From DATJSJ01 sp035504175 (GTDB taxonomy: Bacteria > Pseudomonadota > Alphaproteobacteria > Acetobacterales > Acetobacteraceae): a DNA stretch of 64,000 bases. The notes under the pieces are model-generated. The model saw nothing but the letters and a program-made list of their open reading frames with translations. It searched no databases and was not told the origin of the DNA. The first letter of the stretch is position 1, and each line of letters starts with the position of its first letter. The stretch covers positions 1-64,000 of the forward strand of contig DATJSJ010000120.1 of NCBI GenBank assembly GCA_035504175.1. The letters run 5' to 3'. Both the position numbers and the translations under genes were made by a program. This document shows, one piece after another, positions 9,386 to 17,489 of the stretch.

Positions 9386-10138
9386 CTATCCGGTCAGCCC
9401 GACCACCAGCCCTTCCGCGAACAGCGTGGCGAGGGCTGCCGCGAGGTCGAACGCCGAATCGTGCTGCAGCGCCGCCTCGGCCGCCGCGCCAAGCGTGGCA
9501 CCGTCGGCGAGGCGCTGGCGAAAATGCCATGCCGGCGGCGCCAGGCGACGCAGCACCAGGTGTTCGCCGGCCACGATCTCGAGCCAGGTGCCGCAGGGAT
9601 CGGGTGCCACCGGCTCCGGCGCCGCGTCCGCCTGGTGCGCCTGCCAGATCCGATCGACCGGATGCGGCGAGGCGAGATGGGCGCAGCCGGGCTGCAGGGT
9701 GAGGCGCAGTCCGGCCGGGTCGGTTGACCCGGCGGCGGCCAGTTGCCCGATGTCGAGTGCAGGCGCGGTCGGGGCGATCGTGACCCGGCTGATCGCCCAT
9801 TCGAGCCGCGCCATGTCGGGAAGGCAGGGCACGCTCGCCGCGGGCGCGAACCCGGCCAGGAAATCCGCGAAATCGGCACCGTATTGCGACAGGCAGCGCG
9901 CCCTGGGCGGATGCCGGCGGATGAAGCTGTGCGCCGCGAAATCGAAGAACCGCTCATCCACCAGGCGGCAGACCACCGGAAACACCGATCGCAGCAACCG
10001 CGTCAACGTCAGGAAGGTGGTGTTGCGATAGACGGCGAGCCTCTCGCCCGCGTCGCCGACAATGCCGGCGGGTGGCGCGACGTCGGCGTCGAGGAGACAG
10101 CGTCCGAACGCCGTCTGCAGCTCAAGCAGCGGCAGCAT
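9386..10138 (-). CDS. bufC: Bufferin maturation partner (DUF2063, BufC/HvfC family)
   Basis: A 250-residue protein opening with the DUF2063 domain: 'LQTAFGRCLLD', 'RLAVYRNTTFLTLTRLLRSVFPVVCRLVDERFF' spread over residues 8-65, then 'RRHPPRARCLSQYGADFADFLA'. This is the HvfC/BufC N-terminal domain. In bufferin and methanobactin systems this partner binds the precursor leader and presents it to the DUF692 iron enzyme. GGGAGGGG lies just ahead of the ATG. It overlaps the end of bufB by 17 bases, so the two are translationally coupled. It is oriented against bufA. Confidence 0.85.
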   Translation of the reverse strand: MLPLLELQTAFGRCLLDADVAPPAGIVGDAGERLAVYRNTTFLTLTRLLRSVFPVVCRLVDERFFDFAAHSFIRRHPPRARCLSQYGADFADFLAGFAPAASVPCLPDMARLEWAISRVTIAPTAPALDIGQLAAAGSTDPAGLRLTLQPGCAHLASPHPVDRIWQAHQADAAPEPVAPDPCGTWLEIVAGEHLVLRRLAPPAWHFRQRLADGATLGAAAEAALQHDSAFDLAAALATLFAEGLVVGLTG

Positions 10139-10985
10139 GGGCCCCTCCCGCGGCGCCGGCGGCGACCTTGTCCGCCTTCGCCGCCTCGTCCAGCAGAACG
10201 TCGAGCGGCGGGATGTCGTTGTCCCACTCGATCAGCGTCGGGGTCGGGCCGAAGCGGGCAATCGCCTGTTCATAGAGACGCCAGACCGGATCGGCGACGC
10301 GCGACGCGTGGTCGTCGATCAGCAGCGTCGTGCCGCCGACCGGCCGCGCGGCGTGCCCGGCGAGATGGATCTCCTCCACCGCCGCCGCCGGCAGTGCCTC
10401 CACATAGGCGGCGACGTCGTGCCCGACATTGTGCGCACTGACATGGATGTTGTTGACGTCGCACAGCAGGCCGCAGCCGGTGCGGCGGGCGAGTTCGGCA
10501 AGGAAGACCGGCTCCGGCATCGCCGCGTTCTCGAAACGCAGGTAGACGGACGGGTTCTCGATCAGGATGCGGCGGCGAAGCACCTGCTGCACCTCATCGA
10601 CATGCGCGACCATGACGGCCAGCGCCTCCCCGGTGCAGGGCAGCGGCAGCAGATCGTTGAGATAGACGCCGTCGAGGGCGCTCCACGCCATGTGCTCGGA
10701 GACCAGGATCGGCTCGAGCAGGGTCACGAGATCGCGCAGGCGGGCCAGATGGTCGCGATCCAGCGCTTCCGCGCCGCCCAGCGACAGGGCGACGCCGTGC
10801 AGCGACACCGGATAGGTCTCGCGCAGTCGCAGCAGCGCCGCGCGCGCCGGCGCGTTGTGCATGAAATTCTCGGCATGGACCTCGAGAAAGCCGGTCGCCG
10901 CGGGTCGGCCCATGATCTCGCGCAAATGCGGTGCCCTGAGCCCGATCCCCGCCGGCAAGCCGGCACGCCCGCCTGTCGCTCGCAT
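10122..10985 (-). CDS. bufB: DUF692 multinuclear iron enzyme (BufB/MbnB family)
   Basis: A 287-residue TIM-barrel metalloenzyme of the MbnB/BufB family. All the family's metal-ligand motifs are present in order: 'EVHAENFM' (35-42), 'SLHG' (His63), 'SEHMAWS' (Glu97, His98), 'IENPSVY' (Glu143), 'CDVNNIHVS' (Asp176, Asn178, His181), 'EIHLAGH' (His207, His211), 'DDHAS' (His226) and 'EWDND' (Glu253, Asp255). Characterised members use a di- or tri-iron centre and O2 to cyclise cysteine residues of a precursor peptide into oxazolone/thioamide or thiooxazole groups. With bufC overlapping its 3' end and a DUF2282 precursor nearby, bufferin maturation is the expected job. ATG at 10985 is preceded by GGGGACGG. 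The Ala-rich tail (271-287) is not conserved in the family. Confidence 0.88.
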   Translation of the reverse strand: MRATGGRAGLPAGIGLRAPHLREIMGRPAATGFLEVHAENFMHNAPARAALLRLRETYPVSLHGVALSLGGAEALDRDHLARLRDLVTLLEPILVSEHMAWSALDGVYLNDLLPLPCTGEALAVMVAHVDEVQQVLRRRILIENPSVYLRFENAAMPEPVFLAELARRTGCGLLCDVNNIHVSAHNVGHDVAAYVEALPAAAVEEIHLAGHAARPVGGTTLLIDDHASRVADPVWRLYEQAIARFGPTPTLIEWDNDIPPLDVLLDEAAKADKVAAGAAGGAHAAAA

Positions 10986-11149
10986 CGACCCGTCCCCATG
11001 GTTGGTCCGCCCGGACACCTCGCTGCATCCGGCCCGGCGGTTACATGGGCGGTGCGGACGCGTGGCGATTGCCACGGCCGGGCCGGACCGCCACGCTGCC
11101 GCAAGGTGCCCGCCGTCGCCGCGGCGGCGCCCAGTCCGGGGGCCCGAGC

Positions 11150-12352
11150 ATGGCCGCTCTCTCCGCCCGCACCGTCCTGCTGCGCCGCCGCGGCGGCGGG
11201 GCGGAGCGCAGCCCGGTCACCAACATCGAGCTGTTCTTCGACCTGGTGTTCGCGTTCGCGATCACCCAGGTGTCGCATTCGCTGCTGACGCATCTCTCGC
11301 TGCTCGGCGCGCTGCACGCAGCGCTGTTGTTCGTCGCGGTGTGGTGGGTGTGGATCGACACCTCCTGGGTCACCAACTGGCTCGATCCGGATCGCACGCC
11401 GGTGCGGATGTTGCTGTTCGCGCTGATGCTGGCCGGGTTGGTGCTCTCCGCCTCGCTGCCGGAGGCGTTCGGCGAGCGCGGCCTCGCCTTCGCCGGCGCC
11501 TACGTGTTCATGCAGGTCGGGCGCAGCCTGTTCATGCTCTGGGCGCTGCACCGCCACGACCGCGGCAATTTCCGCAACTTCCAGCGCATCACCGTGTGGA
11601 TGGCCGGGGCGGGCGTGTTCTGGCTGCTGGGCGGCGTGCTCGACGGCGCGCCGCGCTTCGGGCTCTGGCTGCTGGCGCTGACGCTGGAGTTCGGCTCGCC
11701 GGCGATCGGTTTCCACGTTCCCGGGCTCGGCCGGTCGACGACCGCGGACTGGACGATCGATGGCGGCCACCTGGCGGAACGCTGCTCGGCCTTCATCCTG
11801 ATCGCGCTCGGCGAGTCGATCACCGTCACCGGCGCTTCGTTCTTCGAGCTGACCTGGACGGCGACCGCAGCGACGGCGTTCGTTGCCGCCTTCGTCGGCA
11901 GCGTTGCGCTGTGGTGGATCTATTTCGATATCGGCGCGGAGCGGGCGAGCCGCATCATTGCCCTTTCGGACGATCCCGGTCGGCTCGGGCGGATCGCCTA
12001 CACCTACATCCTGGCGGTACTCGCCGCCGGCATCGTCGTCTCAGCCGTCGGCGACGAACTCACGCTCGCGCATCCGACCGCGCCGGTCGGGGGCGCCGCG
12101 GCCGCCGTGCTGCTCGGCGGACCGCTGCTGGCGCTGGCCGGCAACATCGCCTTCAAGCGGGTCACCGCCGGGCGCGTGCCGCTGTCGCACCTGGTCGGGC
12201 TCGCGATCCTGGCCGCGCTGCTGCCGTGCCTGCCTTGGCTCAACCTTCTCAGGCTCGACGCGGCGAGCGCGGCGGCACTGGTGGTGGTCGCAACGTGGGA
12301 ACGAATGTCGCTCGGCGCCGCCGGCCGGGAAGCCCCGGCGGTGCGGCGGTGA
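11150..12352 (+). CDS. Low temperature requirement protein A (LtrA) family membrane protein
   Basis: A 400-residue polytopic membrane protein. It begins with the LtrA signature 'VTNIELFFDLVFAFAITQVSHSL', then 'WWVWIDTSWVTNWLDPD', and in the middle 'HLAERCSAFILIALGESITVTG', all diagnostic of LtrA. About ten hydrophobic helices are visible. LtrA was named for low-temperature growth in Listeria; its biochemical role is not established. ATG at 11150 gives a short basic, Arg-rich N-terminus before the conserved motif. The gene is divergent from bufB, with about 165 bases between start codons, so both promoters must lie there. Confidence 0.85.
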   Translation: MAALSARTVLLRRRGGGAERSPVTNIELFFDLVFAFAITQVSHSLLTHLSLLGALHAALLFVAVWWVWIDTSWVTNWLDPDRTPVRMLLFALMLAGLVLSASLPEAFGERGLAFAGAYVFMQVGRSLFMLWALHRHDRGNFRNFQRITVWMAGAGVFWLLGGVLDGAPRFGLWLLALTLEFGSPAIGFHVPGLGRSTTADWTIDGGHLAERCSAFILIALGESITVTGASFFELTWTATAATAFVAAFVGSVALWWIYFDIGAERASRIIALSDDPGRLGRIAYTYILAVLAAGIVVSAVGDELTLAHPTAPVGGAAAAVLLGGPLLALAGNIAFKRVTAGRVPLSHLVGLAILAALLPCLPWLNLLRLDAASAAALVVVATWERMSLGAAGREAPAVRR

Positions 12353-12446
12353 GCCGCTTCGCGCGCCTTCGGGCGTGAGGGTCCCGCTGCGGTGAATCCG
12401 CTTCCCTCGGTCCCGTTTGATTTTTTCAGAGCGTGGGTCGCGCCTT

Positions 12447-12478
12447 CGGTGATTCCACCTGCGGCGATCATGGCCTGG
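12447..12478. repeat. Copy 1 of a dispersed repeat shared with 60248-60279
   Basis: Thirty-two bases here match 60248-60279 at 29 positions in the same orientation (core TTCCACCTGCGGCGATCATG versus TTTCACC...). Weaker similarity extends 30-40 bases to the left, including a T-run. The minus-strand reading of both copies gives similar peptides ('MIAAGGI' and 'MIAAGEI'), so it may be a worn-down gene relic or an interspersed element. It sits in the 230-base gap between ltrA and the chagasin-like gene, which holds no gene I can support. Confidence 0.5.
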
Positions 12479-12583
12479 TGCCAGCATTCCCTGAAAGCCG
12501 GCACAGGCCAGTTTGCCAAGCATCCGATTGATGCGGCGAAGCGTGGTCGCGACGCGACTCAACGCCTCTCTGCGATCACGATA

Positions 12584-13048
12584 CTACCCGGTATGCGTCA
12601 CCACGGTGACCACGAAGCGCCGCACCGCCGGTTCGCGCTTGCGCCAGGCCCGTCGGTAGACCAGGACGAGGTTACCCTGCCCCCGCATGCGCACGGTGAA
12701 CACGAACAGATCGGCCCCGCCAACACCGGGGCCGCCGTCGTCGGCATCGACATAGGCACGGCTCGACAGCGCCAGATCCGGCGTGCTGTTCGGCGCCACG
12801 TCCCAGCCATAGCCGGTGCCGCGGTTGGCCGGCAGCCGCACGATCACCGATTGTCCGACACGGGTGTCGATGCGCTCGCCGTTCTGCACCGCGGTCAGGG
12901 TGATGGCGGGCGGTGGCTGGGGCGGCGTGGGATCGCAGCCGCCGAGCGCGACGGCGATCAGCAGAACGGCCTGGCAGAGCGGGCGGAGCGGGTGGCGGGG
13001 CCGCCCGGGGACGGCGCCTGCCCCGCGCCGGACGCATCGCCTCGACAT
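12584..13048 (-). CDS. Chagasin-family (I42) cysteine-protease inhibitor, predicted lipoprotein
   Basis: A 154-residue secreted protein. After an unusually long Arg-rich N-terminus comes a hydrophobic stretch ending in the lipobox 'VALGGC' (Cys38), so it is probably anchored by lipid. The mature part has the three inhibitor loops of chagasin-family proteins in order: the NPTTG-like loop 'NRGTGYGW' (75-82), the glycine loop 'GVGG' (108-111), and the RPW-like loop 'RRAW' (132-135). Family members block papain-like cysteine proteases. In bacteria the target is usually unknown, either own proteases or those of hosts or predators. The N-terminal start is uncertain, since only a weak ribosome-binding site precedes ATG at 13048. 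No protease gene is adjacent. Confidence 0.78.
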   Translation of the reverse strand: MSRRCVRRGAGAVPGRPRHPLRPLCQAVLLIAVALGGCDPTPPQPPPAITLTAVQNGERIDTRVGQSVIVRLPANRGTGYGWDVAPNSTPDLALSSRAYVDADDGGPGVGGADLFVFTVRMRGQGNLVLVYRRAWRKREPAVRRFVVTVVTHTG

Positions 13049-13185
13049 GACGGATCAGTGCCGAAACACTCGGGTTGCGTCAACAGGGCCGAAGACGGGT
13101 TGCGGTGGCGGTCGCGGCGCCGAATATGCGCCGCAGCGTCACGCCGCCGGGTCGGGCCCGGTGCGACAGCAGGGAGACCAGAGGG

Positions 13186-14622
13186 ATGAGCCACGCCAAC
13201 CTGATCGGCGGAGAATGGGTCCATTCGGGGGAGGCGGCGCCGGACATCAATCCCTCCGACACCAACGACGTGGTGGGTGAATACGATCGCGCGAACGCGG
13301 CGCAGGTGCACGATGCGATCACCGCGGCGCGCGCGGCGGCGCCGGGCTGGGCGCGGGCGACGCCGCAGGTGCGCGCCGATCTGCTCGACAAGGTGGGCAG
13401 CGAGATTCTGGCGCGCCGCACGGAACTCGCCGATCTGCTGGCGCGCGAGGAGGGCAAGACGCTGGCCGAGGCGGCGGGTGAGGTCGGCCGGGCCGGGCAG
13501 ATCTTCAAGTTCTTTGCCGGCGAGGCGCTGCGGCTGCAGGGCGAGCGGGTGGCCTCGGTGCGTCCCGGCGTCGAGGTCGAGATCACCCGCGAGCCGGTCG
13601 GTGTGGTCGGCCTGATCACGCCGTGGAACTTTCCGATCGCGATCCCGGCCTGGAAGATCGCGCCGGCGCTGGCCTTCGGCAATTGCGTGGTGCTCAAGCC
13701 GGCCGAGATCGTGCCGGGCTGCGCCTGGGCGGTGGCGGACATCATTCATCGGGCCGGCGCGCCGGCCGGCGTGTTCAACCTGGTGATGGGACGGGGCTCG
13801 GTCGTCGGCGAGGTGCTGGTCGGCGATGACCGCGTCGATGCGATCAGCTTCACCGGTTCCGTGCCGACTGGGCAGGGCGTGCTGCAGCGGGCGGCGAAGC
13901 GTGGCGCCAAGGTGCAGCTCGAGATGGGCGGCAAGAACCCGCTGGTCGTGCTCGCGGATGCGGATATGGCGGTGGCAGTACGGTCGGCGCTGGACGGGGC
14001 GTTCTTCTCCACCGGGCAGCGCTGCACCGCGTCATCGCGCCTGATCGTCGAGCAGGCGGCGCATGACCGGTTCGTCTCCGGCCTGACCGAGGCGATCCGC
14101 AAGCAGGTGGTGGATGATGCGCGCAAGCAGGGGACGACGATCGGGCCGGTGGTCAACCAGGCGCAGCTCGACCAGGACCTGCGCTATGTCGATATCGGCC
14201 AGAAGGAGGGCGCGACGCTCGCGATCGGCGGCGAGCGGCTGAATCGCGAGACGCCGGGCTTCTACATGGCGCCGGCGCTGTTCACCGGCACGCGCAATGA
14301 CATGCAGATCAATCGCGAGGAGATTTTCGGACCCGTGGCTTCAGTGGTTCCGGCGCGCGACTATGACGAGGCGCTGGCGATCGCCAACGACACGCCGTTC
14401 GGCCTGTGCGCGGGGATCTGCACGACCTCGCTGAAACATGCGCGGCATTTCCAGCGCAATTCGGAGGCTGGGATGGTGATGGTCAACCTTCCGACCGCGG
14501 GGGTCGACTATCACGTGCCATTCGGCGGCCGGAAGGGGTCGAGCTATGGCAGCCGCGAGCAGGGGCGGTATGCGGCCGAGTTCTACACCACGGTGAAGAC
14601 CGCGTACGTCAACGCGGGCTGA
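13186..14622 (+). CDS. Aldehyde dehydrogenase, alpha-ketoglutaric semialdehyde dehydrogenase-like
   Basis: A 478-residue NAD(P)-dependent aldehyde dehydrogenase. It shows the catalytic set 'TPWNFP' (Asn148), 'LEMGGKNP' (Glu246) and 'FFSTGQRCTASSR' (nucleophile Cys280), plus 'EEIFGPV' near the end. The C-terminal run 'VMVNLPTAGVDYHVPFGG' followed by 'SSYGSREQG' is typical of the YcbD/GucD-like 2,5-dioxopentanoate (alpha-ketoglutaric semialdehyde) dehydrogenases, which finish the oxidative pentose and hydroxyproline pathways or glucarate breakdown. The other pathway genes are not nearby, so the substrate is an inference from family features. ATG at 13186 is preceded by GAGGG and AGGGAG. It is divergent from the inhibitor gene and convergent with cysH. 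Confidence 0.85.
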   Translation: MSHANLIGGEWVHSGEAAPDINPSDTNDVVGEYDRANAAQVHDAITAARAAAPGWARATPQVRADLLDKVGSEILARRTELADLLAREEGKTLAEAAGEVGRAGQIFKFFAGEALRLQGERVASVRPGVEVEITREPVGVVGLITPWNFPIAIPAWKIAPALAFGNCVVLKPAEIVPGCAWAVADIIHRAGAPAGVFNLVMGRGSVVGEVLVGDDRVDAISFTGSVPTGQGVLQRAAKRGAKVQLEMGGKNPLVVLADADMAVAVRSALDGAFFSTGQRCTASSRLIVEQAAHDRFVSGLTEAIRKQVVDDARKQGTTIGPVVNQAQLDQDLRYVDIGQKEGATLAIGGERLNRETPGFYMAPALFTGTRNDMQINREEIFGPVASVVPARDYDEALAIANDTPFGLCAGICTTSLKHARHFQRNSEAGMVMVNLPTAGVDYHVPFGGRKGSSYGSREQGRYAAEFYTTVKTAYVNAG

Positions 14623-14645
14623 CTTTCCTGCTTCGACAAACCGTC

Positions 14646-14687
14646 TGGGGCGAAGGCATCGCCTTCGACACCGTCGAAGGCGCCCCA
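14646..14687. terminator. Nested inverted repeat between convergent ALDH gene and cysH
   Basis: A perfect 9-bp stem (CGCCTTCGA at 14660-14668, TCGAAGGCG at 14674-14682; 5-base loop) is extended by TGGGGCG (14646-14652) pairing with CGCCCCA (14681-14687). It lies between two convergent stops and can terminate either strand, though there is no T-run. Confidence 0.5.
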
Positions 14688-14754
14688 TGGCGTCTGCTCG
14701 AGGTGCGCCCGACGGGGTCGAGCGCACGAACGAGCGCGCCGGTCCTGCGGAAGC

Positions 14755-15537
14755 CTACGGAGCGGGCGAACCCAGCTCCGGCAAATGAATGCCGCACTCC
14801 GTCTTCGGCCGGTTGCGCCAGCGGCCGGCGCGCGGATCCTCGCCCGGGCCGACTTTGTCGGTGCAAGGCAGGCAGCCGATCGAGCGAAAGCCGTGCACTT
14901 CCAGCGGATGGCGCGGCAGGCCGGCGGCGGCGAAATGTGCCTCGATCCGGTCGCGACTCCAGCCTGCGAGCGGGTTCAGCTTCACCCGCCCGTCCGGGCC
15001 CGCCTGGATGGTCGGCAGATTGCCCCGGAGCCCGCCCTGGAAGCGCTTACGCCCGTTGATCCAGGCGTCGAAGCCCTCGAGCCCCAGCGCCAGCGGCGCC
15101 ACCTTGCGCAGCGCGCAGCACGCGTCGGGGTCGAAATACCAGAGCTGCCCGTCCGGATCCTGCTCCGCGATCCGGGCAGGTTCGGGTCGCAGGATGCGCA
15201 ACTCGGTCAGTCCCAGCCGGGCCGCCAACGCGTCACGGTAGCGGAGCGTCTCCTCGAAGAGCTGTCCGGTATCGATGAACAGCACCGGCGTCGCGCGGTC
15301 GACCCGCGCCACCAGGTCGAGCAGCACCGCCGATTCCGCGCCGAAGGAGGAGACGAGAGCAATCCGCCCGGCGAATACGTGGCGGACCATCACCTCGAGC
15401 AGCCCCTCGGCGTCGAGCCCGCCGTAGCGGCGCCGCAGCGCCTCGACCGGATCGCGTGCCGCGGCCCAGCCGGGCGTGGAGATCCCTGCCTCCGCGTCCG
15501 GCTCCAGCAGCACGCCGTCGAACGATGCGTCGGTCAC
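14755..15537 (-). CDS. cysH: Adenylyl-sulfate reductase (thioredoxin-dependent, [4Fe-4S] type)
   Basis: A 260-residue cytoplasmic enzyme of assimilatory sulfate reduction that reduces activated sulfate to sulfite. It has the PAPS-reductase fold motifs 'SSFGAESAVLLDL' (63-75), 'FIDTGQLF' (88-94), 'NGRKRFQ' (161-167) and the catalytic 'ECGIH' (Cys248). The cysteine set Cys140-Cys141 and Cys222-x2-Cys225 binds a [4Fe-4S] cluster, which marks the APS- rather than PAPS-using type; consistent with this, no APS kinase is seen here. GTG at 15537 was chosen because GGAGCCGGGGC precedes it. Its partners cysJ, cysI and the siroheme genes lie on the opposite strand across a 524-base gap, so the divergent promoters are probably co-regulated. 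Confidence 0.88.
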   Translation of the reverse strand: MTDASFDGVLLEPDAEAGISTPGWAAARDPVEALRRRYGGLDAEGLLEVMVRHVFAGRIALVSSFGAESAVLLDLVARVDRATPVLFIDTGQLFEETLRYRDALAARLGLTELRILRPEPARIAEQDPDGQLWYFDPDACCALRKVAPLALGLEGFDAWINGRKRFQGGLRGNLPTIQAGPDGRVKLNPLAGWSRDRIEAHFAAAGLPRHPLEVHGFRSIGCLPCTDKVGPGEDPRAGRWRNRPKTECGIHLPELGSPAP

Positions 15538-16061
15538 GCCCCGGCTCCAGCGATGGTGGACATGGCGAGATCCCCAGCGAATTCCGGCCGAAGATAAGAA
15601 GTTTCTCCGATCAGGCAAGGGAAGCGGCTAAAACAGTAGATTCATCTCTGCCGTCCGCCAGGGTGGGGGATTCCAACTCCCAAACCCGATTTCGCCAGGA
15701 TGAATCGCTGCGCCGCAGCAGTCGCTGGGAGCCGACGGCTGCGTGGCCGAGGCGGCACACCGGCCGGACGCCCTCGAGCGGGTCTAACCGCGCCCGCGAC
15801 GGCGGAGGGTGGCTCTGCTCGCGAACCCCATTCGAGAGCAAGACTCTACACAGTCTCGGCGCGAGTGGAGCATGGCATTCTTATTTCCCCAGCGGACTTG
15901 CGCTTAGTGGGAAAAATCCTTTTCTTGCTGCAGGAAAGCGGGGCCTTCGGGCGCCGCATGGCATTCAGGAACCTTCGCATGCTGGCAGGGTCCGGCCAGG
16001 CCTCCGGGCCGTCCGCTCCGCACACTGCGCGTCCCGACCCGGCCACGGGCCGGTCCGTCGC
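15538..16061. promoter_or_regulatory. 524-base divergent intergenic region of the sulfate-reduction locus
   Basis: No credible gene on either strand. It separates cysH (minus) from the siroheme-sulfite reductase operon (plus) and must hold both promoters. A stretch at about 15840-15935 is clearly less GC-rich than its surroundings and contains ATTCTTATTTCCCC, AGCG/CGCT arms framing GACTTG, and a GGGAAAAATCC run. These are candidate regulator-binding or leader structures. No known riboswitch was recognised. Confidence 0.35.
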
Positions 16062-16622
16062 ATGATCCCGCTCGCGCTCAACCCGGCTCTGCCGGGCCTG
16101 GCACTCGCCGGCGCGGGAATGCCAGCGTTGCGCCGCATCGCGGCGCTGCGCACCGCCGGTGCCACGGAGCTGGCGGTGTTCGCGCCGGCGCCGGACGCGG
16201 CGCTGCGCGAGGCCGCCGCCGGCTCGCTGCGCGAGCGCCTGCCCGACGCCGCCGATCTCGCCACGCTGCGTGTGCTCTGGATCACCGGCCTGCCGGATGA
16301 CGCGGCCGCTTCGCTCGCGGCGCGCGCCCGCGCCGCCCGCGTGCTGGTCAATGTCGAGGACCGGCCGGCGCTGTGCGATTTCCACAGCGTCGCCGAGGTG
16401 CGCCGCGGCGACCTGCTGCTGACCGTGTCCACCAATGGCCGCTCGCCGGCGCTGGCGGCGCGAATCCGCGCCCGCCTGGCGGCGGAGTTCGGACCCGAGT
16501 GGCGCGAGCGCCTGCGCGAACTCGGCGAGCGCCGCCTGGCCTGGCGCCGCGAGGGCCGCAGCCTGCCCGAACTGGCGCGCCTCTCCGACCGCGCGATCGA
16601 CGAGCGGGGCTGGCTCGCATGA
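16062..16622 (+). CDS. Precorrin-2 dehydrogenase / sirohydrochlorin ferrochelatase-type protein (CysG N-terminal domain)
   Basis: A 186-residue protein corresponding to the N-terminal half of CysG (Met8-like). It oxidises precorrin-2 with NAD+ and may insert iron, giving siroheme for sulfite reductase. Visible are the dinucleotide-binding loop 'AGAGMPALRRIAAL' (residues 16-29), 'NVEDRPALCDFHSVAEVRRGDLLLTVSTNGRSPALA' spread over about 107-142 (the CysG 'N..d....f..pa...rg.l.iaiST.G.sP.la' pattern) and the Arg-rich helical tail. The CysG methyltransferase half is encoded by the next gene, overlapping by four bases. Thus CysG is split here into two coupled polypeptides. Confidence 0.85.
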   Translation: MIPLALNPALPGLALAGAGMPALRRIAALRTAGATELAVFAPAPDAALREAAAGSLRERLPDAADLATLRVLWITGLPDDAAASLAARARAARVLVNVEDRPALCDFHSVAEVRRGDLLLTVSTNGRSPALAARIRARLAAEFGPEWRERLRELGERRLAWRREGRSLPELARLSDRAIDERGWLA

Positions 16623-17482
16623 CCGCGCCCGCCCTTCAGCGCGCCGCGGCGCTGCGCGCGCCGGATTTCGCGCCCGGCAGTGTCTGGCTGGTCGGTGCCG
16701 GCCCCGGCGATCCCGGGCTGCTCACGTTGCATGCCGTGCACGCGCTGGCGCTGGCCGACGTGGTGCTGCACGACGCGCTGGTGGCACCCGAGATCCTGGC
16801 GCTGGCCGAGGGCGCGCGGCTGGAGCCGGTCGGCAAGCGGGCGGGTCGCTGCCGCACGCGGCAGATGACGATCAACCAGCGCCTGATCGCGCTCGCGCGC
16901 GGCGGCGCGCGGGTGGTGCGGCTCAAGGGCGGCGACCCGCTGGTGTTCGGCCGCGGCGGCGAGGAGGCGCTGGCGCTCGCCGCTGCCGGCATTTCCTTCC
17001 GCATCGTGCCCGGCATCAGCGCCGGGATCGGCGCCACGGCGGCTGCCGGCATCCCGCTCACGCACCGGCGCTTGGCGCGCAGCGTCGGCTTCGCCACCGG
17101 CCATGGCTCCGGCGGCGCACTGCCCGAGGAGGTGGACTGGGCAGCGCTGTCGCGCGGCGCCGAGGTGCTGGTGCTTTACATGGCGCGGCATCGGATCGGC
17201 GAGATCGCGGCGCGCCTGCTGGCCGCTGGTCGCGCCGCGGATCAGCCGGTCGCCTTCATCGCCGATGCCACCACCACCCGCCAGCGCGTGCATCTGTCGA
17301 CGCTCGGCGCCTGCCGCACCGGCGCGCCCGATGGTGTCGACCCGGCCGCGCCGGTGCTGATCGTGATCGGCTCGGTGGCATCGCTCCAGCCGGCCCTCGC
17401 CAAATGGCAGCAGACCATGCCGATGCAATCAGCGACCTCGACCGAGCCCGCGCATGCCGACGCGGCCCGCATCCGCGCCTAG
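16619..17482 (+). CDS. cobA: Uroporphyrinogen-III C-methyltransferase (SUMT)
   Basis: A 287-residue SAM-dependent enzyme that methylates uroporphyrinogen III at C2 and C7 to give precorrin-2, the branch point to siroheme and cobalamin. It has 'VWLVGAGPGDPGLLT' (22-36), the 'GKRAG...QMTINQRLI' segment, 'VRLKGGDPLVFGRGGEE' and 'PGISAGIGATAAAGIPLTHR', all SUMT signatures. It overlaps the preceding dehydrogenase gene and is followed after seven bases by cysJ, so the local role is siroheme for CysI. The C-terminal 30 residues are a low-complexity tail. The same enzyme is also called CysG C-terminal domain or SumT. Confidence 0.9.
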   Translation: MTAPALQRAAALRAPDFAPGSVWLVGAGPGDPGLLTLHAVHALALADVVLHDALVAPEILALAEGARLEPVGKRAGRCRTRQMTINQRLIALARGGARVVRLKGGDPLVFGRGGEEALALAAAGISFRIVPGISAGIGATAAAGIPLTHRRLARSVGFATGHGSGGALPEEVDWAALSRGAEVLVLYMARHRIGEIAARLLAAGRAADQPVAFIADATTTRQRVHLSTLGACRTGAPDGVDPAAPVLIVIGSVASLQPALAKWQQTMPMQSATSTEPAHADAARIRA

Positions 17483-17489
17483 GAGAGCC

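Noticed and set aside
15670..15700. T-arm-like fold (GGGGG-ATTCCAA-CTCCC) suggesting a tRNA remnant
   Set aside because: The loop lacks the TTCRA pattern, and no acceptor, D or anticodon arms fit around it.
15456..16061. N-terminal extension of the siroheme dehydrogenase gene back through the intergenic region
   Set aside because: The extra 200 codons are Arg/Ser/Pro-rich without family similarity, and the ATG at 16062 starts exactly where the CysG domain begins.
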